Assembly: GCA_914767715.1 (NCBI GenBank)
Contig: OU612065.1
Span: forward strand, 28,148,001-28,212,000
Length of the DNA stretch: 64,000 nt
Source: Membranipora membranacea
Taxonomy: Eukaryota; Bryozoa; Gymnolaemata; Cheilostomatida; Membraniporidae
Direction: 5' to 3'
Shown: one piece after another, positions 12,841 through 25,453 of the stretch
Layout of the letters: each line of letters opens with the position of its first letter
Numbering within the stretch: position 1 is the stretch's first letter
Position numbers and translations under genes: made by a program
Notes under the pieces: generated by a model
Told to the model about the DNA's origin: nothing
Seen by the model: only the letters and a program-made list of their open reading frames with translations
The model's database searches: none

Positions 12841-13578
12841 TTATCATCGCCACAAAGCTGCTATCGTCAATGCGACTGTCCTTCGTGCATTAGTTCTCTA
12901 CTCAAATTTGCTACATTGAGCATTGCACGTCTCATACACAAGACAAAAGGAAAATAAAAAAAATTTGTTGTTATTAAAAATGTGACAAGACATTAGCCTG
13001 ATGCTGCGTCCATAGTTATGTAAACTCAAGATAACTTATGAGATCCTCAACGTTATATCTGTACACTCAGCACTATGTTATGTTACCTAAGGGGGGGGGG
13101 GGCATTAAAATCATTTTGAGAGTAATCTCTTGGCCTCTTGTGGGTCTCACCATCTTATACTGAATAAACAAACTTTTTGGTATTACAAGCTCTATGCAGA
13201 ATATGGCTTCCGTATTTCAAAAGTTGATAACATAGAAGTTCAGCTAGGTGTGATAGCCCTTGCTTCTTGGAGTGCACTGGTAAGGATAAAAAATAATATT
13301 ACTCCTTATATTTTAAGTCTGACCTGACCAAGGTGAGCGAGATTTACTATATTATGATATATTATCAGGCTTTATTTTCAGTGAATGGAAAACAGCTAGA
13401 AAACTCACTGATTTGGCTCCGCCCACTTAAACCAGTCCAATCAAAACGGATAAATCTCTCAGTAACTGGGCAACAGTGCCATGTTGGAATAATGCTAGCA
13501 GCTGATCAACAGGTGGAGTTGCAGAGAAGAGTAAAGTATTGATTTCGGTTATAAATTATCTATATACATTGTCTCATC
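12841..13578. other. Intergenic region before ODAD4
   Basis: About 740 bp with no supported gene. It contains a G-run at about 13091-13102. The last part should hold the promoter and 5' UTR of ODAD4; no clear TATA box is seen. Confidence 0.5.
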
Positions 13579-16500
13579 ATGTATGATGATCAAGACGGAA
13601 GTGATAATGGACCTAAGGGTACATATGAGATATACAGAGCAGAGGGTGACGCTTTATTTAAACAAGGAAACTACAAAAAAGCAATAGAAAGCTACACAGC
13701 TGTGAGTAGTAGTAGAAATAAAACAGAAATTTCTTTGTTAAATCCAAAAATAGAATGATGGTGTGTTGTAATACAAAATTCTCAATTCAAAACTGTTTCT
13801 CCTGAATAATCATCTATAAATACAGGATTTATAAAAAATTGGACATAGGCCTATTAGATAGTTGGTTTTATCTATTTAGTGCTAGTAGTCTATCTAGGTT
13901 TGCCCATTTGATCAAGTTTTTGAATATATATTGGATATTGTATCAATGGGCAAGGTCAGATATCTTTACAGCTCTCTATGAATTACCACGTCATGGCATA
14001 AGCCTTTAAATCTAGTTGACTAAGTTTTGATGTAAGTTATTCTTGTCCAGGCTCTTGAAATACGAGAGGGAGATCGTGCCTGCTTAGTAGCTAGATCTAA
14101 GTGCCACCTTCAGCTTGGCGACAACACAAGAGCTTTAGATGATGCTGAAACTTCTCTTAGTGATGAACCAGAATATCACAAGGTAAAATATATCAAAGCA
14201 TTTTGCATTTATATCTCAACTCTCACTACAAGAGATAAGCTGTCAGAAATATTGTCTTGACAACAAATCGCTTCCAAATTTCCAAAGTAGCCAACCGATG
14301 TACTAGCCTTCTTGTGTCCCCCCGTCTTTTCTCACATGACAGTGTTCCGTTGTCAAAAAAGCTATGAAATAGCATCCAAGAGTCTCCAAATTTTGTCTTT
14401 CCCCAGGGAATTTTCGCAAAAGCAGAAGCTCTCTACTGCAAAGGAGAATTTGAGTTGTCATTAGTATACTATCACAGAGGAAACAAACTTCGTCCAGAGC
14501 TGCAGGAGTTTCGTTTGGGGATACAGAAAGCTAGAGAAGCCATCGACAATGCTGTTGGAAGTGAGTGCAGGCTGATCCAGAATAGAGATTTTATTTCACC
14601 AACTCCTCTACTCGTGAAACTCAGATGTTTACAACCAAAAGAAATACCAAACATGATGAATTGCTTCCGAATGATTTCAGTGTTTGTCATGACCATAATA
14701 TAGCCTTATCTCTAAGGCTCCTTGACATAAGGCTATCATAATGTGTTCCCCTGTGAAAGATGTTTTTTACGATCATACATGGCCAGTAACTTACTGATTG
14801 TGGCTATGGGTGATAGAGAAAACCCGCAGAAAACTAGTTGTATTTACCCGATTACCGAACCAATTTACCATAAGTGAAAACCTTTTAAATATTGTATGAT
14901 TATTATTATAATAATTATAGCACCGGATGCAGTAACGCTGACTAAGGATGGTGACCTATCATTTTTCGCAAAACAAGACGAGGTTAGTCTATCCGATCAA
15001 TGGTCAATCTACACAAAGCTTATCCATGCTGTTATGAGGCAATTGAATCATTTTCATTGTCTAATGACATTAAATTCTGCTGTCTCTTCGCTTCAGGATT
15101 TTGGTACTAGGACCAAGGTAGAATTAACTTTGCTAACATGCTTCTTTGTTATTCTGCTTCTTTGCGCTCAATGATGTGAATCAACCTTTGTTGTGGGTCT
15201 TCGCTGAGATTTCCATGTGCATCTCATGATTAGTAAATAGATCGCTGAGGCAACCTTAACTAACACTGGATGAGAAATGGCTAATTGCTAATCTTCTATA
15301 GTTTACCAAAGAAATTTTCATTTCCAGAAAGCCAAACCAAAAAAACCAGGTGCATCTTTCACATACGGAAGAGCAACTCAACAAAGCGAACAAAAAAAGA
15401 GACCGCCTCCTAAATCAGGATCTGAGAAAACAGTCAAACAGCTTTTAGGGGAACTGTATGGTGATAAGGAGTTTCTGGAAAGACTCCTCAAGGATACAGG
15501 TAATCGGCATTGACTAAAGAGAGCAGACATAAGTTAAAAGTTGTAAATGATTAACCAGGCTTTCAAAGAAAGTGATCAACTTTGAAACTACTGTTAATTT
15601 CAAGGTACTAAATGTAATTCAACTGACTAGTGAAAGCATGTATCATCAAATGCATCTTATTTTACAGATACTTCTTCAAAAAATGGACAGCAGATTTATG
15701 ATTTGGCTTGTGATGGTCTTCACTATCTTGATACTAGAACGGATTTTTGGAGGCAGCAAAAACCAATGTATTCTAGAAAGCGTGAGAAACAGGAGAAGAG
15801 AGGAAAACAGAAGAAGGGAAATCATGAGCAGCATGTGATGAGTCAGCTAGAACGAATAGATAATGGTAAAGTGAACACATAACTCTACTGATTGTTTTCG
15901 CTCAGATAAATACAGCAAAATCTTCAAAGCTGTCAAGACAAACTGAAATTGTATGATGTCATATCATGTTTGTCATTTCTATCATTATGATTTGGAGTTG
16001 GTTATCCAATATTTCGATTTTAAGTACAAATGCTGATATCTGTACCTCATGTATAATGAGAAGTCAAAATTAAACGAAATGAGCTCTAGATGTTTTTTTT
16101 ATACGTCTCAGTTTATCAACTCATTAGCTGTCTGGTAAACTGACGATCCGAATCAGTATGACATTTGTCTTTGAAAATTTTGATCTTTCTTTAGAATTGA
16201 TGGATGGCCACTTTGATGAAAGTTTAAAGCGAGCTCGTAAATGCCTGACGTATGTCCAAGGCCTCACAGAGAAAGATTTATCTAACCACAAAGAAATTAC
16301 AGCCAATCTGTACAGCTGCATCGGTAATGCGTATCTGGAGATGGGAAAATACAAAGAAGCTTTACAAAATCACAACAAAGATCTCGATATAGCAAATGAC
16401 AAGTAATTTTATTCTACTCTCTATTGACGATTTTGTGGTCTAACATTAGTTCAGCATTTTTAAAGACTACTTTGAGCAAGATGAGCGATTTAAAATCTAC

Positions 16501-18720
16501 CCTATGAACCACTTGGCGGTAGAAGGGGCTTGAAAAAACATATGCTTTATGCTATTACATTAAGTATGTTACATTCTTTCGTTCAGTGATGATCTTCAAG
16601 AGGCAAAATCTAGAGCTCTTGATAATCTCGGTAGAGTTCATGCAAGATCAGGAGAATTCGCTAAAGCCATTGAGGTAAGTGATTAATCTAAGAAAAATGA
16701 GCAAGGAGAGTTTTCTTATATACTATGCTATACATTCTATATATTCTCCGTCTTCAGAATTCATTTCATCCCATAGACTTAATTAATTAAACTTATTATT
16801 AAGTCTATGTTTCATCCTCATATTCATTGATATTACTTTTGAAGCGTTATTTATTGATGAATACCATCTCATAACCACATAACACGGTTACACATATATA
16901 CAGGTGTGGGAGGATAAGTTACCAATGTCCAAGTCTGCACTGGAGTCGACATGGTTATATCATGAGATAGGTAGATGTTATCTGGAGACAGGCAGGCTTG
17001 AAAAAGCACTCGAGTTAGGAGAAAAAGCAGCCGAGGCCGCAGACGAAGCCGATGATGATGAATGGAAGCTTCACGCTGGAGTTCTCATATCTCAGGCACT
17101 AGGTATGATCTTCATCGGCCCTCGTTATAACACACGGAGTTGATGGACATCTGGGTGGTTTTTTTTGCTCTACATTATGTGATCATGGTTATTTGTATAA
17201 GCTGTATATTAGTGAATTCAATGGTATTGTCAAATATCTCACAACCATATTTACACACATGATATTTTCTGTGATAAATGTGTTACATATTGATAATTGA
17301 CACCATTTCAACTTTGGAAACCGTTAGTCATTATTTCCCCTTTATCATTTTAGTGAGATCAAAAGACTACAGTAGAGCTGTAGACTCATTTGAGAGAACT
17401 TTGGATCTTGCCAAAGTTATGGGAGATGAAACTGCAGAGAGCGCAATCAAATCTGCCCTCAATGATGTCAATAAAAAGATAGCTCAGGTAAAACTTATAT
17501 CCTACAGTAGATATAGAATACCCGTAAAGCATGAAAAAGGACTACGAGCTGATACCACTTGGGAGTTGTTCCCTACCAGATATAGGTTGCACAACCCTGA
17601 ATATATTTATATTGCCCTTACCAGGGAGTTCGGAAATAGGGAGGGTTGTCCCTGTTGGAACAAATTCCCTGATTTGACCAAGATTGGAGGAATTAACATA
17701 TTTATTACATCTAGTCAAAAAAACCCATGAAAATGATGTGTCTTTTGTACTATGTCTGATATCTCCAAGGTAGTTTGAACATTTGATACACACTTTATGT
17801 TTCTCTCTTCAGGAAGCACATGATAAAGGCAGAGATTCTGCAGCAGGGACTGAAACAAATCCAGATCAAGAGAGAGAAAAGACTGTAACTCCACCAGAAG
17901 GAGAGGAACAACAAGAGAAAGCTGACCAAGGTATACAACCAGTCAAGAGTTTGAACTTGCACTTTCAGAACACTTCATTCACACTCCAACACTTTGCACG
18001 GGTTTCTACCAATAAGGGTTTTGGTCTGCTATCTTTACACCACAGCGTTTAGATTAATCTAAATGTGCTTATTGTTTCTAACTTGAGAAGTGCCCCACCA
18101 AGGAGTCTTTAACTCCTTGGCCCCACTAGCAATTGGGAAAAGTAATATTACAAAGGCATTTGGTCCACTTGCAAGCACTGACACTACGATGCAGGGGGGT
18201 CTTTCAATTAGAAACAGCCAAAATTGCAATCTGATCGCTCACTCACTGAATGAGCGATACCTGCTAGGGGTCTCGCTTTCAGATCGTGCAGTCACTTGAT
18301 GGGACTATATACATTCTGAGTGAGCGATCTGGGAGCGATTTTGTCTAATTGAAAGACCAGTGAGTGATAATTTTGAGCGATGTGACAGTGATAACTTGCT
18401 TTAGTAAAGGATCGCTCTTCCTAATTGAAAAACCCCCCAGAGAGACTCGTATCCCAGAGTCAATTTGTAAGCAGTGTGCTTCCTCAAATAACCTGTTACT
18501 GATGTAAGCACAGTACTCTTGCCGGTAAGGGTGCAAAAAATAGCAAATGAGGTTATTTTGTCTTTGTACTGCATAGGCTGAGAAATAATATCATCTCTAG
18601 ATATGATGACTGCTCATCAACACATTGATTTTTCCAACATTTGCTGAGAGTCACCGATATGTAATAATAATTCATCTTCATTATTTTTCAGATAAGCCAG
18701 CGGAGGAGGTTGAAGGTTAG
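13579..18720 (+). CDS. ODAD4: Outer dynein arm docking complex subunit 4 (TTC25)
   Basis: Thirteen exons, 545 aa: 13579-13701, 14051-14182, 14407-14560, 14921-14982, 15097-15117, 15328-15499, 15668-15865, 16195-16402, 16587-16674, 16904-17102, 17354-17487, 17813-17930, 18692-18720. All phases close. ODAD4 is a TPR protein that helps dock outer dynein arms on axonemal doublets of motile cilia. N-terminal TPRs (about 15-120) include GNYKKAIESYTA and the family signature YYHRGNKLRPE. The middle has VKQLLGELYGDKEFLERLL and DFWRQQKP. The C-terminal TPRs (about 285-470) include NLYSCIGNAYLEMGKY, SRALDNLGRVHARSG and WLYHEIGRCYLETG. Human ODAD4 is 672 aa; the long vertebrate tail is absent here and the end is acidic and short. 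The fifth exon is a 21-bp microexon. The last intron holds a MITE. Confidence 0.95.
18194..18438 (-). mobile_element. MITE family A, copy 2
   Basis: Terminal inverted repeats GGGGGGTCTTTCAATTAGAA and TTCCTAATTGAAAAACCCCCC, with internal GTGAGCGAT motifs. It is the reverse orientation of copy 4: reverse-complementing copy 4 aligns almost end to end. Left flank GCA and right flank AG leave a shared CAG if one terminal G/C is assigned to the flank, compatible with a 3-bp target duplication. It lies in the last ODAD4 intron. Confidence 0.9.
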
Positions 18721-19217
18721 ATTTAAGGAGTTTTTATGATAGCCACACCAGCGATCGATACTCAGGAGGGAAATTCATCTCTAGTTGACATAATCTCTCA
18801 ACAATTTTACTGTCCATAAAAATCTATTTGCCAAATCTTGCATAATGAAAATGATTTTATCTTTGTCATTCTTCAGTCGGAATGCAAAACATATGTTTTC
18901 CTATTTGGTAGAATGAGATTGTGTGCATTTAGTTAATAATTATATTCAGATCTCCCTTCCAACCAATCTCAACTTCAGCTGCCAACTACTACTTCTTCCT
19001 CCAACCAGTGCTGCTATATTCCATAATGCATAAATTGCCATAGAATGAATCAGTTGTAGATGGATAAAATAATTTATTTGAGATAATTTTATGATACAGA
19101 TTTGTTGTACACAATGATACTTTTTGTCTACTATGTTACACAAAATGAAGTTGGGAATAGAATCCACAGTGAGAAATCAGCTAAAATTGCGCCATCTTCT
19201 AAGATCAGCCAACACCC
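18721..19217. other. Convergent 3' ends of ODAD4 and PSMB3
   Basis: About 500 bp separate the two stop codons. The reverse AATAAA at 19073-19078 suits PSMB3. The first plus-strand AATAAA after the ODAD4 stop is at 19281-19286, beyond the PSMB3 terminal coding exon, so ODAD4 transcripts may overlap PSMB3 antisense. Confidence 0.45.
19073..19078 (-). terminator. Polyadenylation signal of PSMB3
   Basis: AATAAA on the minus strand, 140 bp after the PSMB3 stop codon. Confidence 0.6.
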
Positions 19218-22200
19218 TCAATCCTGTCTAGTTCTCAATCTCCTGGTGGTCACTTTATCCTTCTCTCTGCATGACATCAAAATAAAACTGGAGTCATAAG
19301 TACTGAAGAATGCTTTTGTATACATACAAACATACAAATACTTATTATGTTTAAGGCTGAGGCAATGAAAACCAGATTTGTAGAGTTTTTATCAGTAGAA
19401 CATGTATGATTGAGTTGTTAGCACTTTACCATGTCTGTATGAGGATTACCAGTAACTCACAGGAAACAAGTGCATTGTATTTCAAGAAAATGTTGATAAA
19501 CGTCAACGACATAGTTTCAGTAATAAATCACGACAGTGAGTGTTGGAAAAGGTTTTTCAGTATTGAGAGTTGCCCGCCCTTTGTTATCCCAGATTCAGCA
19601 ACTAGGGTCTACTATGATACCGCAGTATTGCTTGATAAGTCCCCAGATGTATTAGGTGATAGGCTCACTCAAACTTACATGATATGGACAACAGCGCCCC
19701 ATCCTGATGTAGCATCCCTATCCACTGCATTCAGTAAGGCCTGACTTATGGTCTCAAATAGGTCTTCTGGCTCCTGTCAGGTAAAATTGTCAGACAAAAT
19801 ATATAACAGGCTGAGGGAATTCTTCCACTATGCTAAGATTGGTTTGATGTACTAAAAACATCGAATCAATTGTGAGTAGAGGTTATAGGGCGTGAGTTAA
19901 AGTTACACGGCACAAAAATTAAGGTTAGGGGAAGGCGGGGTACGTTGAGCCAGTTTTTACATATTTGATTGTAACATGCTGTTGAATTGTGCCAGATTAA
20001 CAAAACTTTGCACTGAAATATGTCTTCATGTCTTCCATCAACTTGAGTGAGGTCAAAGACCTATTGTAGCAAGAAAATAAAATATTGCTGTTTCAAAAAA
20101 AATCGGGAAGCGGCTCAGCGTGCCCCAAGCACATGGCACGTTGAGCAGGGTGCGCATTGTATGGGGCATGTTGAGCCACTCTGATATTGTCATCTTTTTT
20201 CTGGTAATATCTTTTTAGTTTATTGCAACCATTAGAAATAAAGAAAAGCAACCAAATTCATTGCAACAGCACATTTTTTTCACTCAGTTGAACTATAAAA
20301 TATAATTCGCAACACAAATAAATTTCTGAAACATTTGCGGTAAAGGAAAACTTGCATACGGCAAACTTGATGATAAGTGAAGGGAAAAGTGAAATCAGAG
20401 TAATTGCTAATTTCATTAAAGAAACATCAATTCTAATGTTTTCGTTTTTGTGTATGCAAGTGTTGTGAAATAGTTTCAAACATATACTTCATATACACTT
20501 TCATCATATAAAATTCATACTGCAGGGCATGGCTCAACGTAATCCAACAGCCTGTTTTACACTGTGAACTCGAGTTAAACACAATCTCTCAATTAGAGAT
20601 AAGTTTAGATTATGTGAAATTGAGACTAAATATGATGTTACCACATAATAAAAGTTGCAACTTTTCTGTCATGCCTTGTTGGGAATAGATGACATTTCCG
20701 TCGATTAGCGCATTATTTACATTTTACGCTAAAAACGATGAAATCCTAAATAATTATCTTCCCTTAGTAACTATCTTTCTTTTTGTCTGCACAAAAAGGG
20801 TGCCCTTGGTCACATGACCTCTGATGGAGGGGAAAACTCAAAACATTAAATGGTATTTGAAAAAAGTGGGATGGATCAACGTGCCCCATGGCTCAACGTG
20901 CCCCGCCTTCCCCTAAGCAAGATCAGATATGTATTTAAACATGATCTAACAATAATGAGTATTTAGGTGTATCAGTAACAGACAACTCCCACATAACAAA
21001 CTGAAATGGTGTAATGTTGTTTTTGAAATTATGGTTTAAACAATATGTAGTTCAAACTCCCTGGATTACACATATCTGATTATATAATAATGGATTCACT
21101 TGGTTTTTTTATGACCAAGTTGTCTTGACATTATAAAGGATCCGAATGCCACTCTTAGGTTAATGGTATGAGTAGTGTTTGTTGTCAATCAGTCAAGTTG
21201 ACGTTAATGCAAAGCATGTAATACTAGACCTGAATTTCACCAAAATCTATGATTCTAACTGTATCTCACCATATCTGGCCGGAAAAGTGATTCACACATG
21301 CCATAAAGCTGCTCACTACAAGTTCCTCCAACAACAAAATCTTCAGAAAACATGGGACATCCTATGAGATCCATGGAAGCTACATATGGCTTATTGGTCT
21401 TTTCGTGCAAACCAACTATGACTGGTTCAACAAAATATGGTCCAAACCTAGAGAATAGAGATCAATAAAAATTAGGGATTGGGAGTCGATTATATCATCA
21501 GCTTCATATACTAGAATGAGAGCTTCGACAATCAAGCTACGGTATAGTGAAGTGAATGTATTTGAGGATTTTGGCATTTGAAATGGAGTGAACATATTGA
21601 GCTTGGAAACAAGCAGAATTGGAAAAAAGCTCCTCAGACAAATCGTAGATTATTGCATGGATAGAAAAAATTATCTTTTATAACCCAAGTGATAACAACA
21701 ACATGTTCCATACCTTCTCTCGTAGAGCAAGTTGGATACCATACTCATAAATGTGTTTGGTTTGATCTTTCTATTTTCGCGCAACTCATACAAATTAAGA
21801 CGGAACTTTAGTTTCTGTGATCTAAAAAAAAGAGAGATTTTAAACAGTGTATTTCCTAGCTATACTGAGTGTGATTCCTAGCTACACAAGGTTAAACTTT
21901 AATCACAAAACTTTAATGCCATCAAAAAGCTCTGCAAAACATCAAATAGGTACACATACGACATCAACTTGATAAGGTTCTTCTTACACAGAAAACATAG
22001 GAGGGTATCAATTACCATAGTTGGTGCAATCCCAAGCCAATAGGCACGAGTCTCAGTTTAATCCTTAGGACAAAGGTTTCACACAAAAAAGAGTACTCAT
22101 GACTCTTATACAGCAGGGTTTTCAATTAGAATGAGCGATACTTTACTAAAATATCACTATCACTCAAAATCACATGGTCTTTCAATTAGACAAAATTGCT

Positions 22201-22646
22201 CACAAATCACTCACCCAAAATGTATACAGTTCCATCAATGAGTGAGCGATTACTGGGCAAGACCCTAGTGCGATCACTCACTCATTGAGTGAGCGATCAG
22301 ATTGCGATTTTGGCTGTTTCAAATTGAAAGACCCCCAGTTGGCAGGACTGTTATACTTTTACAGTCATATTATACTCAAGACTGTGCAGGTGACTCCGTA
22401 TACTCTAGTCAAGACGTATACATACAGCTCTACCACAAGTGAAATTCTTCATTACACTTACACTGTCTGAACATCGGTGGCTAATCCAGGTAACCCAATA
22501 TAAAGTCGAGGTCCCATCTCAAATATCTTTTGAAAGTCTGTGCTTACAGTCTGGGCTTGAATTCCGAACCTTGTATCCGCAGCAATTGCAACACAGTCCT
22601 TGCCAGCCATGCCAATGATGGCGGCACCGTTATATGACATGATACT
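19218..22646 (-). CDS. PSMB3: Proteasome subunit beta type-3
   Basis: Minus-strand exons in transcript order: 22646-22462, 21821-21714, 21447-21270, 19773-19679, 19266-19218. They encode 204 residues; an upstream exon supplying only the initiator Met would give 205, the human length. The alternative start is the ATG three codons into the first listed exon. Beta-3 is a non-catalytic subunit of the 20S core particle. Diagnostic stretches are [94 protein letters not shown] and the C-terminal EKDKVTTR. All phases close. The frame seen upstream of 22646 is intron read-through, with a TTTCAG acceptor at the boundary. Introns hold a 1-kb TA-flanked element and a MITE. Confidence 0.95.
19928..20913. 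mobile_element. Non-autonomous DNA element with TA flanks
   Basis: Terminal inverted repeats: left GGGGAAGGCGGGGTACGTTG, right ending CAACGTGCCCCGCCTTCCCC, about 25 bp matching. Subterminal copies of GGCACGTTGAGC and CAACGTGCCCC occur near both ends. It is flanked by TA on both sides (TTA before, TAA after), as expected for a TA target duplication of the Tc1/mariner type. It is 986 bp with no transposase frame, inside PSMB3 intron 3. Confidence 0.85.
22116..22336 (+). mobile_element. MITE family A, copy 3
   Basis: Left end GGGTTTTCAATTAGAATGAG, right end CAAATTGAAAGACCCCC. Internal blocks match copies 1 and 4 in the same orientation, including GTATACAGTTCCATCAATG and TTGCGATTTTGGCTGTTTC. CAG precedes and follows the element. 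It lies in PSMB3 intron 1. Confidence 0.88.
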
Positions 22647-22676
22647 CTGAAATACACGCCGAATCATTGATAACAA

Positions 22677-25453
22677 ATAAAATAAAATAATGCTAATAAA
22701 CTGTTAGGTTAGTGGCGGTCCAAGACTCTGTATTTACGATGGGAATGTCTTAACATAAATAAAAGGTAGAAGAAGGTCCTAGACTATACCAAGGAAGTAG
22801 GTTCGCCCAAGGAGGTTACTCCTTGTCCTGACATCCTTTCAAATCACCAGTGGGCCCTGTCTCTGGTTGACAAATGGTGATGATCTCGAATGCCCAGTCT
22901 TGTCAGGGATGTCCTAGTGATTCAATTCATTTAGTTCACTGCCTCTTACAAGTTACTAGCTTAGGCCTCAACTCAATAGGCAGTGAGTACGATGAAGCTT
23001 TCATGAATTATTACTATTAATCATCATCAATTGAATGATAATGATAGTAGAACAGTAGGCCATTTCTCCTTGCCTACTATTCTTAAACTTTAACTCAAAC
23101 CCATTCCCATTAGCTTCAACTTAGTTACTAACATTCAACTTTGTCCAACTTTCTTGAGAAATGTTATATGAGCAGGTTGTTGGCGAGTAAAATAATTATA
23201 GATATTATTAGATATGATTAATGGACACCAACTCATTCATTTATCAATTTGGAAAGAGATTATCGCTTGGAGGGAACAGTTGAGTTGTAATAATTCATTC
23301 AATCATTGTATTGTAACTCGTCTGCTGTTTGTTGTGATTGTTGTCACTCACTCAACTGCTATTATAATTATTTAATTATATTGATTACAACGTAAGGCTG
23401 AGGGCTGCCACTCCTTCATACAGGTCGACATCAGGTTCACAGGGAAGTGGTGTGGTAAGAAAATTATTTCAAAACTTCATCCCTAATCAAAATTTCTTCA
23501 ATCATAAAACAATCATAAGTCGGGAGTTCTCTCAAAATTGCAAGTTGTAAACAAAAAGTATATTTTGACTTTAGTAAACATTTTATCTTGGTGGCAGGTA
23601 TGCAGTTCCAAACATACCATATTGATCTCCTTTTATGATATCCAGTTACATCAATTTTATCCCCAGATAACAGGTCTGTAGTTATAGAACTCCGATGTCT
23701 CTCAATAATAATATATTGAAACTTTCTTCCAATTCTTAAATTTTTCTTCTTCTCCAATCTGCATTGAATTTGATTTCCTACCTCCTTCTGACAAGAAAAT
23801 ATGTTCCTAGTCTATTTCATACATTTCACTTGGAACCCCAGCTTGAAAACTGACAACATCGTATCAAAGTTAGTGGAAGGAGTTAGAGGAACTACTTGGT
23901 TACTAGTGATGGCTAGTACTAGCAAGGAATAACTTACTAGTAAGTTACACCTTGGTACTAGTAGAATAGAATTCTTGGAATAGGGGTTAGATTACCCAAT
24001 TATAGGATTGGAAACAAGTGAAGACAGAAAAGTGTAATCAAGGTAGTGTAGGATATATATATATATATGTAGAGAAAAAACAAAATCACATCATCTCTGA
24101 TGTTAATCATATAATTATAATTAATAATGAGGTAGTTACTGTGTGCATGAGTGAGTGGTTAAACAAAGATTAACTGTTACTCCTTTGTGTAAATAATATC
24201 CAATGTTGTTAAAGGCTGTTGTGCTAAAAATGTGTCCAGTAAATGGCCATCCGCCACACTTCTCTCTAAAAGGGCCAACCGCTTGTGCCAAATACCCATC
24301 CGGCAGTGCTAACTGGCCATCCACTTCGCCTGGTATCAATCTTGAAGTTTGACTGTCACAAACCCATCCGGATGGGTCTTTTTGCTTGGACGATGAGTGT
24401 CCACAACCCATCCTTCTCTGTTACAAACCCATCCGCCTCTGTCAAATCTGCTATTTGGCATCCGGCGGTTGTCCGAGTGCCAACCGGATGCCTATCGGAC
24501 AACCACCGGATGCCGCGGATCAGCAAAGGCTAACCAATTTGTTGGGTAACCATTCCACCTCGCAATCCACAAATGAAGACACTAGACTCTTCTCTAGTGT
24601 CTTGTAGACAGTCACTGAGCTTACTGATTAAATACTAATCCTCTCGGCCACACGCCATACATGACAAGTACCTCTATTAAGTAGGGTAACACCAGATACT
24701 TTGGCTAGTTTCCCTGTGTTACCAGACGACCCTATAGCCAACCCACTTCTGCACCCAAGAGTTTTATTAAATGTTTTGCTTGTATTTACGGTACCTGGTT
24801 GTCAATGAGAGCAAGATGAGGTCTGGTTGAACCAAATATAAACAATTGCTTTAATTTAAGACTTTTTTACTCAATATTACCTTTCAAATTGCTTCTGGGG
24901 CACAAAATTCTGCGTTAGGCGGGAGGTTTACAGGATGCCCCAAGTCCGCCCGCTGGTTCACTGATGCACTACCAGACGTGGCGCCCAGCCAACTTGTCTT
25001 GTGTGCCACACACAACTTTTCTAAATTTTAATAATTATAATAGTAAGTAGGCCTACTCCACTACATCAATATCATAGGTCATACAATTCAAACTGACGAT
25101 AAACAATGAAATCTAATATGTGACAATAATAGTAAAAATAATATTCTACTACTTAAGTTCAAGACAGAGTACAATGGTTTGACTTGGTTTTATCAATTAT
25201 CACAATACTATGAGGTTGTGATCCACAATGGGCCCTTTGGACTTGCAAGCCAGTGTTTTTGCCTTTCTTGATAGCTTTCATGGAAGTCGAGACAGGCTTT
25301 CATACATTGGGGGTAACTGTCACTCAAACTTTCAAGGACATAGACATAGATAAAGTATGATGATTATTGTCTGTGTCATGTAGGTCATGTAGATGTAATG
25401 TATAGTCAGTTTTTATTGTTTTAAGTTGGTGATAGAGGCAAACTGTGCTGAAT
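22677..25453. other. Intergenic region between PSMB3 and the coiled-coil gene
   Basis: No supported gene in about 2.8 kb. It probably holds the short first exon and promoter of PSMB3 and the promoter of the gene at 25454. A 97-codon minus frame (23464-23757) has no splice or family support. Between about 24230 and 24520 there are many copies of CATCCGG-like words, including a hairpin at 24457-24514. Confidence 0.5.
24457..24514. repeat. Hairpin within a CATCCGG-rich patch
   Basis: GGCATCCGGCGGTTGTCCGA pairs with TCGGACAACCACCGGATGCC around an 18-base loop that itself contains CCGGATG. It may be part of a small decayed element; no terminal duplication is recognised. Confidence 0.65.

Noticed and set aside
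19406-19744. 112-codon plus-strand frame
   Set aside because: It overlaps, in antisense, the PSMB3 exon at 19679-19773, whose identity and phase are certain; the frame is a shadow.
23464-23757. 97-codon minus-strand frame
   Set aside because: No recognised motif, no convincing splice sites and no homology that I can see; length is within chance for this composition.
24136-24607. Coding frames in the CATCCGG-rich patch
   Set aside because: Frames on both strands come from repeated words; no family motif or splice support.
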